Source: Tillandsia leiboldiana (taxonomy: Eukaryota; Streptophyta; Magnoliopsida; Poales; Bromeliaceae). From it: DNA of 64,000 bases. Both the position numbers and the translations under genes were made by a program. Within the stretch, counting starts at the first letter, position 1. Every line of letters begins with the position of its first letter. The notes under the pieces were generated by a model, which was not told the origin of the DNA, ran no database searches, and was given only the letters and a program-made list of their open reading frames with translations. The stretch spans positions 6,109,464 through 6,173,463 of the forward strand of contig CM055080.1 in NCBI GenBank assembly GCA_029204045.2, given 5' to 3'. Positions 32,901 to 45,137 of the stretch are shown one piece after another.

Positions 32901-34251
32901 AAATCTCCTCTCGTCTGCCTCGCAGAAGGTCAAAGTCCTCACCTCCCGCAGTCTAACATCCTGTGGCACTGTGCCAACCAAAACCCAAGCACGAGGTCGA
33001 AACGCCGAACTGCCATAATTACCAATAAGTCCACCCGTATAACTCGCGGCCTCAACTGCATAGGACATAAACCACAAGGGAGCACAACCTCTGTCTCTGC
33101 TCATATTGAGGCGACGAATAAAGTCATCCGCAGATAACAAATCCACGCTACCGTTGCGCTACTCTGATATAGATGCTGATGCTGCCATCGGGGTCCACCC
33201 GATCTCTGGCATCTCGAAAATTCGCCATCCAGGTACGGAGATGAGAAATGCCTCTGCCGGTCAGTCTGTCCTCCATCACCCGACGCCAAGCGCCGATATC
33301 CAGAACTCGCCTCTGGCGGCCGATCCCTATCCAAAGAAACTGCAGCGTCATGCTCCACACACAATGCTTACCCATCGAAGCGTCAATAATTCAAAACGGA
33401 GGGACCAACTAAACTGAAAGGTATCCTGGCGCAAACCATTCCCCGTCAAACATATCCTATGCGCCTCGTCCCTCGAAACCTGGAGCGTGCAGTTCGACAA
33501 CTGTATAAACTCCCTAGCACATGAAGGCTCACAGATAGTCTCTCCATCACCACCAACCCCAATTTTGCCTACAAAGGCTCCAACTCAAACCTGTGAATCG
33601 GGATGGTTCAGACTGCCGGGACTGGCTCCATCGATCAATGAGGTCCCTAAGCTCAGCTACTATCCACTATCCATCCTGCCTCGGTGCCTCGGCACTACTC
33701 ATCGACACGGAGGGGCTGCTCGCTCAGTCGGTGCCACAGGTACAACTGAAGATACCACTGCATAGGAAGAAAGTACTGGAGGACACTCAAGCGGTACTGC
33801 AATTAACTGCGCTCTCAGCTCCAACAAGCGCATCAAACGTTCCATGGCCTCCTCCTGGCATCGGACAGCCTCCGACGTCTGTGCCATCTGGATCCATAAC
33901 TCTTGGGTCTCGCTCTGCTCTGATAGCTCTGCCTCCCGCTGCTCGGGTTACTAATCAGATGCGGAAAGCGCATTCCTCACTGCACGACGTCTCACAAGCA
34001 CCGTAGACCACTGCACAATAACAAACATCAGGACACAACAACCATACGACCCAATCCAGCGAAAGTCTAAGACATGTTATCAATTCCACAGCATTATGTT
34101 GTCTGCAGCCAACATAATCGCTTAGGAGCATAAACATGCCAATCACTCATCCCGTCTCATGGGAGAGGTACAAAACTCGATCAGGACTCTCGCTAAAAGT
34201 CACGACTCTCACGTAGTCATCCTAATGTCCAACCACAAGCCTAGGTTGTCC
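32901..34251 (-). pseudogene. Decayed gag/protease region of element E
   Basis: The minus strand near 33887-33820 reads MAQTSEAVRCQEEAMERLMR, in the style of the N-terminal coiled region of a plant gypsy gag. The stretch at 33146-32892 (MDLLSADDFIRRL...) may come from gag-protease. Stops are frequent, and I see neither a zinc knuckle nor an intact protease D-S/T-G. The function is inferred from position as much as from sequence. Confidence 0.45.
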
Positions 34252-34364
34252 TCTTGCAGGTAGGACGCTTCGCCTATGCGGGTTTGGCATAGGTGGCGGA
34301 TCTGTTGGCGAGCCGGGTCGCAGTTTCGACCCCGGGGCGTGACAGATTAGAGTGGTATCAGAGC
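34252..34364 (+). other. Inverted LTR tip, spacer and primer-binding site in element E
   Basis: Positions 34252-34344 are the exact reverse complement of the first 93 bp of the left LTR (27068-27160). They are followed by GATTAGAG and TGGTATCAGAGC, the primer site for initiator tRNA-Met. In a minus-strand element the whole block should run the other way. It then joins the normal LTR sequence at TATCAGAGC, which is shared with LTR position 27182. Twenty-one LTR bases (equivalent of 27161-27181) are missing. The result is a local inversion with a microhomology junction. Confidence 0.9.
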
Positions 34365-37300
34365 TAAAAATAAAAAGTTTGCTGTATAACTAAATCAATC
34401 ACTGTACAACTGGAAATAATACAACAATGTCCGTCTCCCAAAAAGATAATCATACAATAACCTCATAAACAAACTCAGAACTCAACCGGGAGGTATCTCC
34501 AATAAATACATCAGTGTACAGGCTCTCAAAACAACAATCCTCACTACAACAGTCTCTCAAAGGAGGAAAATAAAATAACTAATCTACTGAAGCTCTCCTC
34601 TGAAGGGGTACCGCTACACTCCAACGACGGGTAGGGAACTAGCTCGCGACTCCCTCGCTCGGTCAGAAGGATCAGCAACAGGAACAACAGGAACCAGAGT
34701 AGAAGTTCCTGTGGGAAAAGACACCACGACGGGTGTGAGAACTACGTCCCAAGTAGTTCTCAGTGGGTGCCGCCAACAAGCCCGACGGTCTGCTCACTAA
34801 GTCCACTAGAGGCATAAAGTAACATAAGCAGTGCTGTAAGGAAAGCTGGAAAAGTAAACTCTACAGCTACTATGCCTCTACCTAGATGCTCAAGGAGTGG
34901 AACAGAAAGAACATGATGCCACAACTAACTCTCATCTCTGATCACCCAATCTGAACTGACTGCCTCATCAGGTCCAGTCAAGCCTGCGCCAACCTACTGC
35001 CGTTACGTCCCGGAGGAGCGGACTTACGTAGGACGTCCATGACTGCCAACATGCGCCAACCTACTGCCGTTACGTCCCGGAGGAGCGGACTTACGTAGGA
35101 CGTCCATGACTGCCAACACCAGCACAGCCAGAGGGACAAATGCAACGACAAGTCGCAATAGAAAAGCTCAATCTCACGCCGGTACACAACCCGGCCTCGC
35201 CTACTCCGGAGTGGCACTCGAGGGGAGCGACCCGCTCGAGTAAAAAGTAACCCATCTCAAGTATCTCTGTAAAGTATCTCTGTCAAGCTCAAATGCGGCT
35301 CATGCAGGCAATGATCCACGATCAAAAAGATCGGTAACTCCAAGCTCAAGCACAACTCAGTCGGAAAAAGGACCTCGACTCGAACAGGAATAGCCCAAAA
35401 CACTCTCACAGCTATGTCGGAGAACCCTCAACGACTCAATCTGATAAATGCACGACCATGGCTGAGTCGGGAAACCTCCACGACTCGATCTGCCAAAACC
35501 CCAAGATCCTCAGGGCTAAGTGGGAGAACCACCTCCACCACTAAATCAGGAAAACAACCTCTAGATCACACTCTACCAACTCATAGCACAAAGTCGCATC
35601 CACTGCGAGAAACTGCCTCAAAAGGCCAACATTGCAACCACTGACACGAGGAAGGGTCCGGAAACCCCGAAAGACTAGAACCTACAATCCAAATCAAACA
35701 AGAACAGGCTTTAGGCATAGCCTCTCGTTGATCTCGTCCCAAGAAGAAGGCAGACCTTAGAACCCAGACCACTCGAATCATCTCGGGTGGTTAATTATAG
35801 GAAAAAAAGGTGACATTTCTTACTGAAGCCATCTGATCTGTAAGAAATCCATATTTAATGATTTTTAGTTCTTTTTAGGAAAACAGTTGAAACCAAGTTT
35901 TACATCTAAGCCTCGAAGAGCTAATGCCTTCGTCCAATCAAACAGGAACAGACTCAGGCGACCCTACGATGCTTGGAAGAAAATATTTGGTTGGCAAAAA
36001 TCATATGTGTGTCCAAAAAGGTTCTGGGTTTAAGGTCCTGCTAACACTGATCTACCGCTGCCACTAACACAGCGGCGACAGATAAAACAAGAAAAATAAA
36101 ACATCTCGGGACCGCCGTCTACCCAAACAGCTCCCGCTATAAATGAACAACCAACTACATCTACCAGACTCCACTCTGCTCCCAAGCACGAGTGTAACAT
36201 GCATCCCACACTAAAAGATAACTCCTGACCACTCGGCCCACTACCCGGGCGAGGAAGAACACTATGTCCAGGAAAGTAGAAGTGTGGATGTCTAAAGCAG
36301 AAATAACCCTAGCCCAAGTGAGGGTTTTCTACTAGTCTGGTTACACATGCAACATATGACGGGGTGCTAGGTCAAGTTCCAATAACTATAATTTACAGAT
36401 GGTAGAAAGCAAGGAGATGACAATACCATCAGATAATACAAGGAATAGCAATTCCTACATTCTAACATGCTGCACAAGCATTTCACTATCATGCATAGTC
36501 CTACTATAGCAGATTTAAAGCACAGTCCGTCAATCTTGGAGACAAGGCCACCCACCTGAAAATGCTAACTGTCCGGAGTCGCACAGCTGAGACAGTCCAG
36601 AAACAGATATCTCTACACACCCACCAATCCAACGATACAGGAACAGTGATCAATACCTCCTGGGTACAAAAACACAACCCAAAGTTACACTTAATTCCAT
36701 AAAATCCAAGCATCACAAATCTGCTGGGAACAGTCCCCTTAATGCGAAATTTTCACCTGTAAAACGAACTCCAAAAATTCCAATAAAAATATCACAGCGA
36801 GCGTCTCGTCGAGACCTTCGAAACGGGTACCTGCACGCCCAAATCCGAGCCCCGTAGGCCGAGTTACAAATTCCACAGTACAGGTGCGCAAACACTCACA
36901 ACCACACCACTGTAAACTCAAACACAGATAAAAGGGGAATAGTATACCTTCGGGCAAGCCTCAGAAAAATCCCGGAAAAATACAATGATAATCCTTGCGA
37001 CGAGTAGATCCAAAAAGTGTATAGGCTCGTCTCGATCCGACACTCGGGTGCGGAGATAAAATTCCGGCAAGGGGCCGCTGTCCAAAAACTCCACCAGAAA
37101 ACAGCGGCTTAGAAATGCCTCGAAAACCGTGTCATGAACTCTGAATCCAGCAAGATGATCAACACGAAAATCGAAGACGTACCTCTCATGATTCCAACGC
37201 CGCAGAAATCGTCCAAAAATACTGACGGAGTAGCTCTGAAGACCTCTCGGATCAAACTGCGACGATAACGGGCCTCCGATGAAAAATCGCCACACTGCGC

Positions 37301-38420
37301 TCCGATGCCGAAGTCGTCGACGCTGCGGCTTCCAAAAAATCCGGGCCTCTGCCAGAAGATGCGCAAGATGAAGATCTCCAACTTTGCTAAAGGGGCTATG
37401 GGCAGGGGAGCTCGGGAAAGGGGGCAAAAAGCCCAAGCAAGCCAGCTATTTATAGGCCCAGCCCGAAAATCCACCTTTGGACTTTTGGCCCAAAGTTTCG
37501 GGCGCCCGGTACTTCCGGGCTGCTACAGTAACGGGCCGGGCCCGTTACTGTGTGCGCCCGGAACGCTCACGGGCCGCCACGTGGCCCAGCACTGCTCCCC
37601 GCGCCCGGCGCACCTGAGCCAGCGAACCACGCAGCGCCACGTGTCCAAGCACTGTGCTGTGCTCCGCTGCGCCCGACCAACCACGTGGTGCCACGTGGCG
37701 CCCCCACGTCGCCCCCGACCGCGCCCACGCCGCGCCCACGTGCGCGACCGCGCCTCCCGCTGCCGCACGTCGGGCACGCGCCCCGAGGCACCTGCCTCCC
37801 GTCGCGTGGACCGCGCGCACCAGAACCCGCCAACCAAAATCAGCCACGTGTCCGCACCCGGTCCACCGTGCACCCGCGACGATCCTGTGGACCGCGCCTG
37901 CTGCGCCCGCCAACTGGGAGCCGCCACGTGGCCAGCCCCCCGGGTGCACGCCTCCGCGGTGGACCGCGCGCCTCCGCCGCCGCCAGCCGCCGCGCTCCGC
38001 CGCCCGCCGCCGCCGCCGGCGCCCCTCCGGCGGCCGAAACAGTACCAAACACCTCGAAATCCGTGCCGGGTCATCCGGGCTCCGAAAAATACAAGTAAAT
38101 AGTCCATCTTGACCGTTTTCGCGCGCTGAATCCAAATCCGAAGTCCGATTTGCCAAATTCCTCTTCTAAAATTTGCCGAAAATTCCCGGAGAAGTGTTCT
38201 TTACTCAAATTTCGCGCTGAGTCCAATTTTAATAACCGTTTCGCGCGAAACCACATCAAAACATCCGACAGGGTCCTCCGATCACTCACGTGATCCAGTA
38301 TACACCCGAAGTCCATCACTTGAGTCCAAATTGGTGCAGAAACACCGTCGACATGCCACATAGGCCTCCAGAAGCTGCTAATCGCACTGTAGAAGCCCTG
38401 CGGAGATCTGGGTCACCACA
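34356..38420 (-). repeat. 5' LTR of element E (body)
   Basis: Collinear with 27182-31246 at a constant offset of 7174. I count about 14 single-base differences, nearly all transitions (for example 27619 C / 34793 T; 30896-31060 region differences). It carries the same TATA box, palindrome and G-box cluster as the left copy. It ends at 38420 (CACCACA) followed by ATCAC. Confidence 0.92.
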
Positions 38421-38425
38421 ATCAC

Positions 38426-39202
38426 TACGTCGGTTTCACTCCTTAGCTACCACATGAACATCACACTCCATAGCAATCCGAAGCTCCAATAGACTCTAAT
38501 AGAAGCTTCAAATGCTATTGTTGATGAAGTCTAACAGGCCCATATCTGCTAGCGACTCACCAGGAGGAAGAAGAAGAAGTTGGAGGAGAAGAATCTAGCT
38601 TCCACATTTCCTCTGGGTAAAGGGAAGTAAAAGAGCTACTCAGTGAATAAGGGGCTCAATTTATAGAGGAAATGAGTGAATAGAAAGAGCCCTCGGATCA
38701 ACAGAACTAACCTGCGCCAACGGTCCAAGTCTAGTTTTCGGGCGCTCGATTCTAGTTTCGAGCATCTGAATCATCGTAACCTGGCCAAGAAAGTCCCTTT
38801 CTCGAGCACTCAATCCTGCATCCGAAACATCATACCACTGTAGTCCTTCTCGAGTGTCCGAAACAACATCTGAATCTCAACAACCACTCGGCACGTGTCA
38901 GAATCATACGATACATCCGAGTAAGCCCACCAACTCACTTCCGGACTGTTATAGTAATATTCTGGCATCCAAAAAGAGGATTTGAAACTGTGCAAAGTAA
39001 AATTGCTTATCCGAATGCTCGAAACTTAATATGGGCACCCAAAGCCTTTGAAAACTTCGGTTTCCTTTGGTTTCGCGATTCCGAATCTGTTTTCGCATTC
39101 ATTTCGCACAAAAACGATTCCTGGTCGGTCCGATAATCTCCGGATAGGTTAACCGGCTAATTTTACTACACTCGAATAATTACAGAGCACCGAAACACTA
39201 CA
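38426..39202 (-). mobile_element. LTR G, right part with promoter (minus strand)
   Basis: Follows the E duplication. It has a minus-strand TATA box (CCTCTATAAATTG near 38657-38669) and downstream leader-like CT-rich DNA on the minus strand. Its right limit is taken as ACA at 39202, giving an LTR start TGTAGTGTTTCGG similar in style to TGTAGTGCACCG of A. No matching target duplication with 16413 was found, so the limit is uncertain. Confidence 0.5.
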
Positions 39203-40392
39203 GTATAGTTTAAAAAATTATGGATAAAATATAAAATAAACTTAACATTCTGAGATAGTTTTATAATATTTTTTTCTCCATTCAATACACTAGTCAAATT
39301 ATTTCGAATCATAATAGCAAAATAAAAATATTTGATTTAATAGAAATATAGGGTATAATTTAAATTTATTTTTTGATTAATTTTATATGGGCTAAATTAA
39401 TTCAAATTTTAATGGTAAAAATTAATGTTTTAAAATAAGGAGATCATACTTTATAATTTAAATTTTAAGCTCTAAATAAATTTGAAGTGTAGATCTTTAA
39501 TAGAATTAATTAATAATGTAGAGAAAAATAATTAATAATGTAGAGAAAAAATTTCTAAGTTATAAAGTTTTAGTAGAATAAATCGAATAAATCTTTATTA
39601 AATAAATCTGAAACATTTAGTACAATCTAAATAGGATAAAATAAATTTGGACAGTAAAGTATAAGGAAACCTCCTATAAATCTAAATTTTAATAAATTTA
39701 AATCACATAAATCTAAATCGAATAATGCAATTCAAACTTAAGACTAGAATAAATCTAGACTTTACTATTTAAATGTTAAACTTATAATAAATCTTGACCA
39801 AAGAGTTTTAATAAAGTAAACAAAATTAGTATCACAGAGTTTTAGAGATAAATTAAATAAATCTATATAGAACAAAGCAAGACTATTTGTTTAATTTATC
39901 AGTTTAATTAGTCTAATTGATTTGATTTATCAACTAGACTAGAATAATTGATTTGAGAAGAGAGAAAACAGATTTTAAAAAAAAAAAAAAAAAAGAGTGG
40001 GAAAAAATTACTTAATTAACTATCTCCGTATCAAAACAACAAAATATTTTTCTTTAAGGTATCTGATAATCGATGCCACTCCTCAAATAATCTATTATTA
40101 TAAATTATAATTAAAAAAAAATTAAATCTGAACCATAGAGCGAGAAGGAATTAAATTATCATTCTATGTTACTGACATGCTCTTCTGTGATTTTTTAATC
40201 ATTTAATTAATATTAATATTAATCATTTTAAATTGACAAAATATTGCTATCTATAGTTATTTGCAATCTCTTAAGAATATAAAACTCCATAGAGGGGAAA
40301 AATATACAATGGTCGCCTAAACTTTGGCACTTTTAATTATAAACACACACCTCAACTTTAATTTTAACAATCAATGCTCCTAAACTTTATTA
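39203..40392. other. AT-rich intergenic DNA
   Basis: No gene. It contains a short repeat ('aattaataatgtagagaaaaa' twice, near 39508 and 39529) and an A-run near 39977. Confidence 0.55.
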
Positions 40393-40397
40393 AATAA

Positions 40398-40755
40398 TGT
40401 GACGCCCCAATAGTCCCACATCGGATGTGGATGGAATTATAATTGGGCTTATATGAGACATAGACATTAATAATAATAATTGGGCTTAAACATTTTGGGC
40501 TGGGATTTGGGTCCAACGAGTTATTAACTTATTATTGCTAGTGGGCCGGATCGTTACATTTGGTATCAGAGCCAATAACCAGCCGGAAATGTGCGGCGAG
40601 TCTCGGCTGAGCCTGGGGAGAGTCTGTGACGCCCCCAATAGTCCCACATCGAATGTGGATGGAATTGTGAATTGGGCTTATATGAGACATAGACACTAGT
40701 AATAATAACTGGGCTTAAGTATTTTGGCCTGAATTTGGGCGGCCGGATCGTTACA
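40398..40755 (+). mobile_element. TRIM retrotransposon, 358 bp, perfect TSD
   Basis: LTR1 40398-40558 (TGTGACGCCCC...GATCGTTACA, 161 bp) is followed by TT and the primer site TGGTATCAGAGCC (40561-40573). An internal region of only 68 bp (40559-40626) ends in purine-rich GGGGAGAG. LTR2 is 40627-40755 (129 bp; it lacks about 32 bp present in LTR1). The flanks are AATAA (40393-40397) and AATAA (40756-40760). There is no coding capacity, the definition of a terminal-repeat retrotransposon in miniature. A related LTR is at 19457. Confidence 0.9.
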
Positions 40756-40856
40756 AATAATTTAATAGATTCCTCTTCCCAACAAAAATTACTAATTTTC
40801 TTATTATTTTGATCGCATATTTTGCAAATAAATTTGTATGACCTCAAAATACAAAC

Positions 40857-40891
<35 letters not shown>

Positions 40892-41399
40892 GTAAGATAA
40901 TTAAGCATCAAAGTAGAATAATTCGGTTAATTAAGCATCAAAGTTGAAGAATTAGTTGAGGCTATCTTTAATTTCTTTATTGTTTTTGTTAAATGTTAGA
41001 ATAACTTACTTTTAAAAAATGTGTTAGAATAAATTTTATAGTGCTTTTTTGTATTTTAAAACTTTGCAAGATTATATACAATGCAAGTGACAAAAATGAT
41101 TGTACAATTAGTAATTTGAGATAAAGATTTATTAAACATTTGATAAAATTTAAAAAGTTTAATTGTTAAAATTGGAAATTTAAGTGGGTCTTTTACATTT
41201 TTTCTAATTCCTAAATTATAGATGATTATTCTCAAAAGAACAAAAATTTAAGTGGGCTTACATTTTTTGGCCTGAATTTGGGCGGCCGGATCGTTACAAA
41301 TAATTTAATAGATTTCTCTTCCCAACAAAAATTACTAATTTTCTTATTATTTTGATCGCATATTTTGCAAATAAATTTGTATGACCTCAAAATACAAAC

Positions 41400-41434
<35 letters not shown>

Positions 41435-41790
41435 GTAAGATAATTAAGCATCAAAGTAGAATAATTCGGTTAATTAAGCATCAAAGTTGAAGAATTAGTT
41501 GAGGCTATCTTTAATTTCTTTATTGTTTTTGTTAAATGTTAGAATAACTTACTTTTAAAAAATGTGTTAGAATAAATTTTATAGTGCTTTTTTGTATTTT
41601 AAAACTTTGCAAGATTATATACAATGCAAGTGACAAAAATGATTGTACAATTAGTAATTTGAGATAAAGATTTATTAAACATTTGATAAAATTTAAAAAG
41701 TTTAATTGTTAAAATTGGAAATTTAAGTGGGTCTTTTACATTTTTTCTAATTCCTAAATTATAGATGATTATTCTCAAAAGAACAAAAAT
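40742..41790. repeat. 543-bp tandem duplication including the TRIM right end
   Basis: The TRIM LTR2 end and its right flank are repeated after 543 bp ('gccggatcgttacaaataat' at 40742 and 41285). The copies run to about 41250 and about 41790 and look almost identical, so the event is recent. Each carries a TTA/ATT microsatellite (40861-40890 and 41402-41433). The junction near 41249-41275 has 'aagtgggctt.acattttt', resembling both flanks, so it arose at short homology. Confidence 0.9.
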
Positions 41791-42309
41791 TATGTGCTTT
41801 TGGTTCATTTACTTAGCAAGTTTTCTTCTTCTTTTTTTTCCTTATTTTTTTCCAAATTTTTTAATAATATTGTTAGAAATTTGACGAAACGTCCGTCATA
41901 CACTACTAACACATATACACGAAAAATAAAAAAAATCAAAAATAATAAAAGAATCAAATGCATCAGTCCATAGAGAGCGCGAAAAAGATATATTTTATTA
42001 TAAAAATAAATAAATAAAATATAAATTTACACATTATATATTTTTTTTAGATAAAAAATTTAAGAGTCTTATAGTAAACTCAACCTTTCTCTTCCAACGA
42101 AAAAAATATTCTAAAAAATTATCAAAAAGTGCTTTTTGTAAAATCGTACTGAATTAGAGAAGTATATAAAATTTTTAATAAATTTTTTTTATGTTGTTGT
42201 TTTGATGAATTCGAATAGCTTAGATAATTGATCGAGAACCTCGCTCCCGAATATTCTAATGCCGCATGCGAGCTGGGGTGCACTTCTCTTAATGCCATAC
42301 TTTTCTAAA

Positions 42310-42367
<58 letters not shown>

Positions 42368-42558
42368 GCTAATGAGTCCGGTCAAATAGTCAACCAATAC
42401 TAATTAAACTTTAATTATATAGATAGATACAAATATGCAACGATAAATAAAAATTAACTTTAAGATCATATAATATGTTTCATGCACCAAGCCTATGCCA
42501 TGTTTTATAAACTAACTTAATGTGTTAATTAATTTGATTCAACCCTAATTTAAAAAAA

Positions 42559-42593
<35 letters not shown>

Positions 42594-43220
42594 TTAACAA
42601 TTATTCCTAACTTTTAACTTAATTCTTATTTAGTATGTTTTATAAGTACGTAGGATCTGTAATTCCTTTACAACTTTTATTTTGTATTATACGCAATTGC
42701 AGGTATAATTTATTTGTTCTAGAAAAAAAAATATAGATAAAAATATATAAAATTAATCTAAATTTGATACCATTTTGTTTCGACTATTCAATCTTTTAAA
42801 ATTTTAATTTTACCATTTAGTATTTTAATTTTTTTGATTTAAATAATTTGATAGCTCATTGGATATTTTTTTATAAATTTATAGTTACGCAAAATGTACA
42901 AAATATAAAAATTAATTTGTAAAAATAAATAACACATTTAAAATTTTAAATTAAAAATTATGAACCGGCTCAAATGAAATAAATAAATAAAAAAAAAACA
43001 GATAGTAAAACTAAAAATTATATAATAAAGATTAGGTGATAGTAAAGTAAATTTTATATATTTTTTCCAATAGTATATAGTAAGTTCACAATGAGATGGT
43101 GAACCAGGTCCACGAAACAATTCTCCGCGGGTAGGTGATTGGTGTTGGGGACATTATTATGGAAGCATGTTGGGAACGCCTAATGCTTGTTCTCTACGGT
43201 AGCCTTCCCTTTTCTGAAAA

Positions 43221-43254
<34 letters not shown>

Positions 43255-44330
43255 GTAAGTTAATTCGGATTCGATCAAAATTTATACCCTAAATTTTAAA
43301 TTCGTTAAAAAATTTAATTTTAAAAAATAAATTTATTAATTATTCAGATATGTAATATATATAAAAATTATATATTCATCAATTAAAAATTTAGAATAAA
43401 AAATCCGACTATTAAATTAATTTTATTTTTCTAAATTTAAAATAATTATAATTATTAAGAATATAAAAATAGGGAGTTGCAAAATAAAGTAGAGGGTGAG
43501 CAAAAAAACAATTTTTTGAGCATCTTTTTTTTTTTTTAAGGTGAGAAGAGTTGGAGATACAAAATGTTTATCAAAATATTTTGCTTAAATTTTTTGTCGA
43601 ATTATTCACGAATTATTCACATCCGCAGCATTATTTGTAAATTATTAAAATCATTTTAAAAAAGTGTCCAAATATTTGGCCAAATAACGGGTAGCATTTT
43701 CCATAATTCGCATCCCCGAAATATTTACAAATTATTGAAACTATTCTAAAATTTTGTGTTTTATTCCCAAAGTCTGAGAAGAATTTGCATACGGACAATT
43801 TAATTGGAATGTTCAATAATTAATGAATAATTTACGTATTAACTAACTAAAGTTATATCATACTTATTCTAAATAAAAAATTATAAAAAAATATATATTC
43901 TGTGTGATTTATTATATTTTTAGTTTGATATTCTATTGATTTAAGTCTCTCACTTTCCATTATAACTATTGTTAAGTAGCATATTAAATTAATATAATTT
44001 ATAAATCACAAGAGCTGATTTTAATAGCGAGACAAATAAAATGACAGTATAGCAAAGTAAAACACTTTAATCCATAAAATATCAAACTTTAAACGAAGTT
44101 TTTTCAAAAATTTAGGAAAAAAAATGTACAAAAATTAATTAAAGTTATTAACTATCAATTAATAATAAAACAACTATATATATCAAATTTTATCAAATAA
44201 TAAAATAAAATTTTTAATTAAAGTTATTAACTATATAAATTTTTTTTGCTCGTATGTATAGAATATAATTTTATAAAGCTTTAAAATTATAAAAACACTT
44301 CAAAATGATCGGTGAAGAATTTTAATAACT
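41791..44330. other. AT-rich intergenic DNA with microsatellites
   Basis: No gene. (TA)n runs lie at 42314-42363 and 42562-42591. An A-run plus TA run at 43218-43252 follows a more balanced block (43080-43217), which could be the tail of a retroposed SINE-like sequence, but no A/B promoter boxes are seen. Confidence 0.55.
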
Positions 44331-44678
44331 ATGTGATCATTTGAAAAATCTAACTTCTTTTGCAACTATACTTTCTATAGTTACTTATGAGGGGATTTAG
44401 ATTGTATTATAAATTTATTGAAGATATTTATACTTAGTTTGAGTGACCCCTCACCATACCCCCACCCTTAGATGGTGGGGGTGTGAGATGTACACCCCTT
44501 TCGGAGTATACATGTAGTATTTTTCTTTTTTTTTTACTCCTATATTTTTTAAATATAAAATATAAAATATATATTTTTAAAATTCACTATATGTATTAGG
44601 AATGCTCCATTATCTACTGTAATATTATTTACAATTAATGGGAAAAAAAATAAGAAAATCTGAAAAGTCTTACATTTT

Positions 44679-44942
44679 TTAGATAAATATAATAAACCTA
44701 GAGAAAGTATAGACGAAAATTATAAATAAATACTTTGCGGTTCGACATAGGTCGAGTTGTCTAAGGATGGCAGAGCGGTCCGACGGAAGAGATGGCACAG
44801 TACGAAAGGTGATCTCAACGAAAAAAAAATAAAAATTATGGTTAAATTTTTTTAAAATTATGTAAATAAAAATATTAAAAATATATGTACGGGTATTTGT
44901 AGATATCACGGAATGCCCAAACCTAATTAAATAGATGCTCAT
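44679..44942 (-). other. 87-codon open frame recurring in U1, U2 and U3
   Basis: Minus-strand frame MSIYLIRFGHSVISTNTRTY... recurs at 46564-46827 and 56279-56542 with a few substitutions, and is broken in U5 (61784-61984). It is rich in Phe, Ile and Tyr, as AT-rich DNA encodes by chance, and lies in the upstream part of the promoter unit. Conservation is explained by recent duplication. No family recognised. Confidence 0.2.
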
Positions 44943-45084
44943 TCGTTTTATTCATAAATTTTTAAATAAAAAAAATTAATATTTATCACCACAAATTTAC
45001 AATAAACCGCAGCAATCCGGAGAAATTTCCATAATAATGTAGGGGCAGTTTTGTAAAAATAAAATCAAAACCCCACCCGCTCAA

Positions 45085-45110
45085 AAACCCTAAACCCCTC
45101 CCCTATAAAT
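45085..45110 (+). promoter_or_regulatory. Core promoter of U1 (telo-box and TATA box)
   Basis: AAACCCTAA (45085-45093) lies 10 bp before TATAAATA (45104-45111). Telo-boxes near the TATA box are typical of plant genes for the translation machinery. About 30 bp downstream begins a CT-rich start region (CTCTCCCCCTTTCTC), then a leader with 'gtcgtctgtagaagctcctc' and 'ccaaaaccctagtcc'. Confidence 0.75.
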
Positions 45111-45137
45111 AAATACTCTCCCCCTTTCTCTTTCTCG

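Larger units (their letters stand above)
27068..38420 (-). mobile_element. Element E: complete long-LTR Ty3/gypsy element, non-autonomous
   Basis: An 11.35-kb minus-strand element with two 4.1-kb LTRs and a 3.0-kb decayed interior. It is flanked by a perfect 5-bp duplication ATCAC (27063-27067 and 38421-38425). The 3' LTR is on the left and the 5' LTR on the right. A polypurine tract (reverse complement at 31247-31262) and a primer-binding site TGGTATCAGAGC (34353-34364) are present, but the latter is inverted together with the LTR tip. The LTRs align at a constant offset of 7174 with no net indel and only about 14 substitutions visible by eye. The gag-pol interior is full of stops and deletions, so E must have been moved by another element's proteins. 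Confidence 0.92.

Noticed and set aside
43080..43252. SINE insertion with poly-A tail
   Set aside because: There is an A-run and a balanced upstream block, but no Pol III A/B boxes and no target duplication.
44679..44942. Conserved 87-codon frame as a real small protein gene
   Set aside because: Its recurrence is explained by duplication of the whole unit. The composition is that of AT-rich DNA and it is broken in U5.
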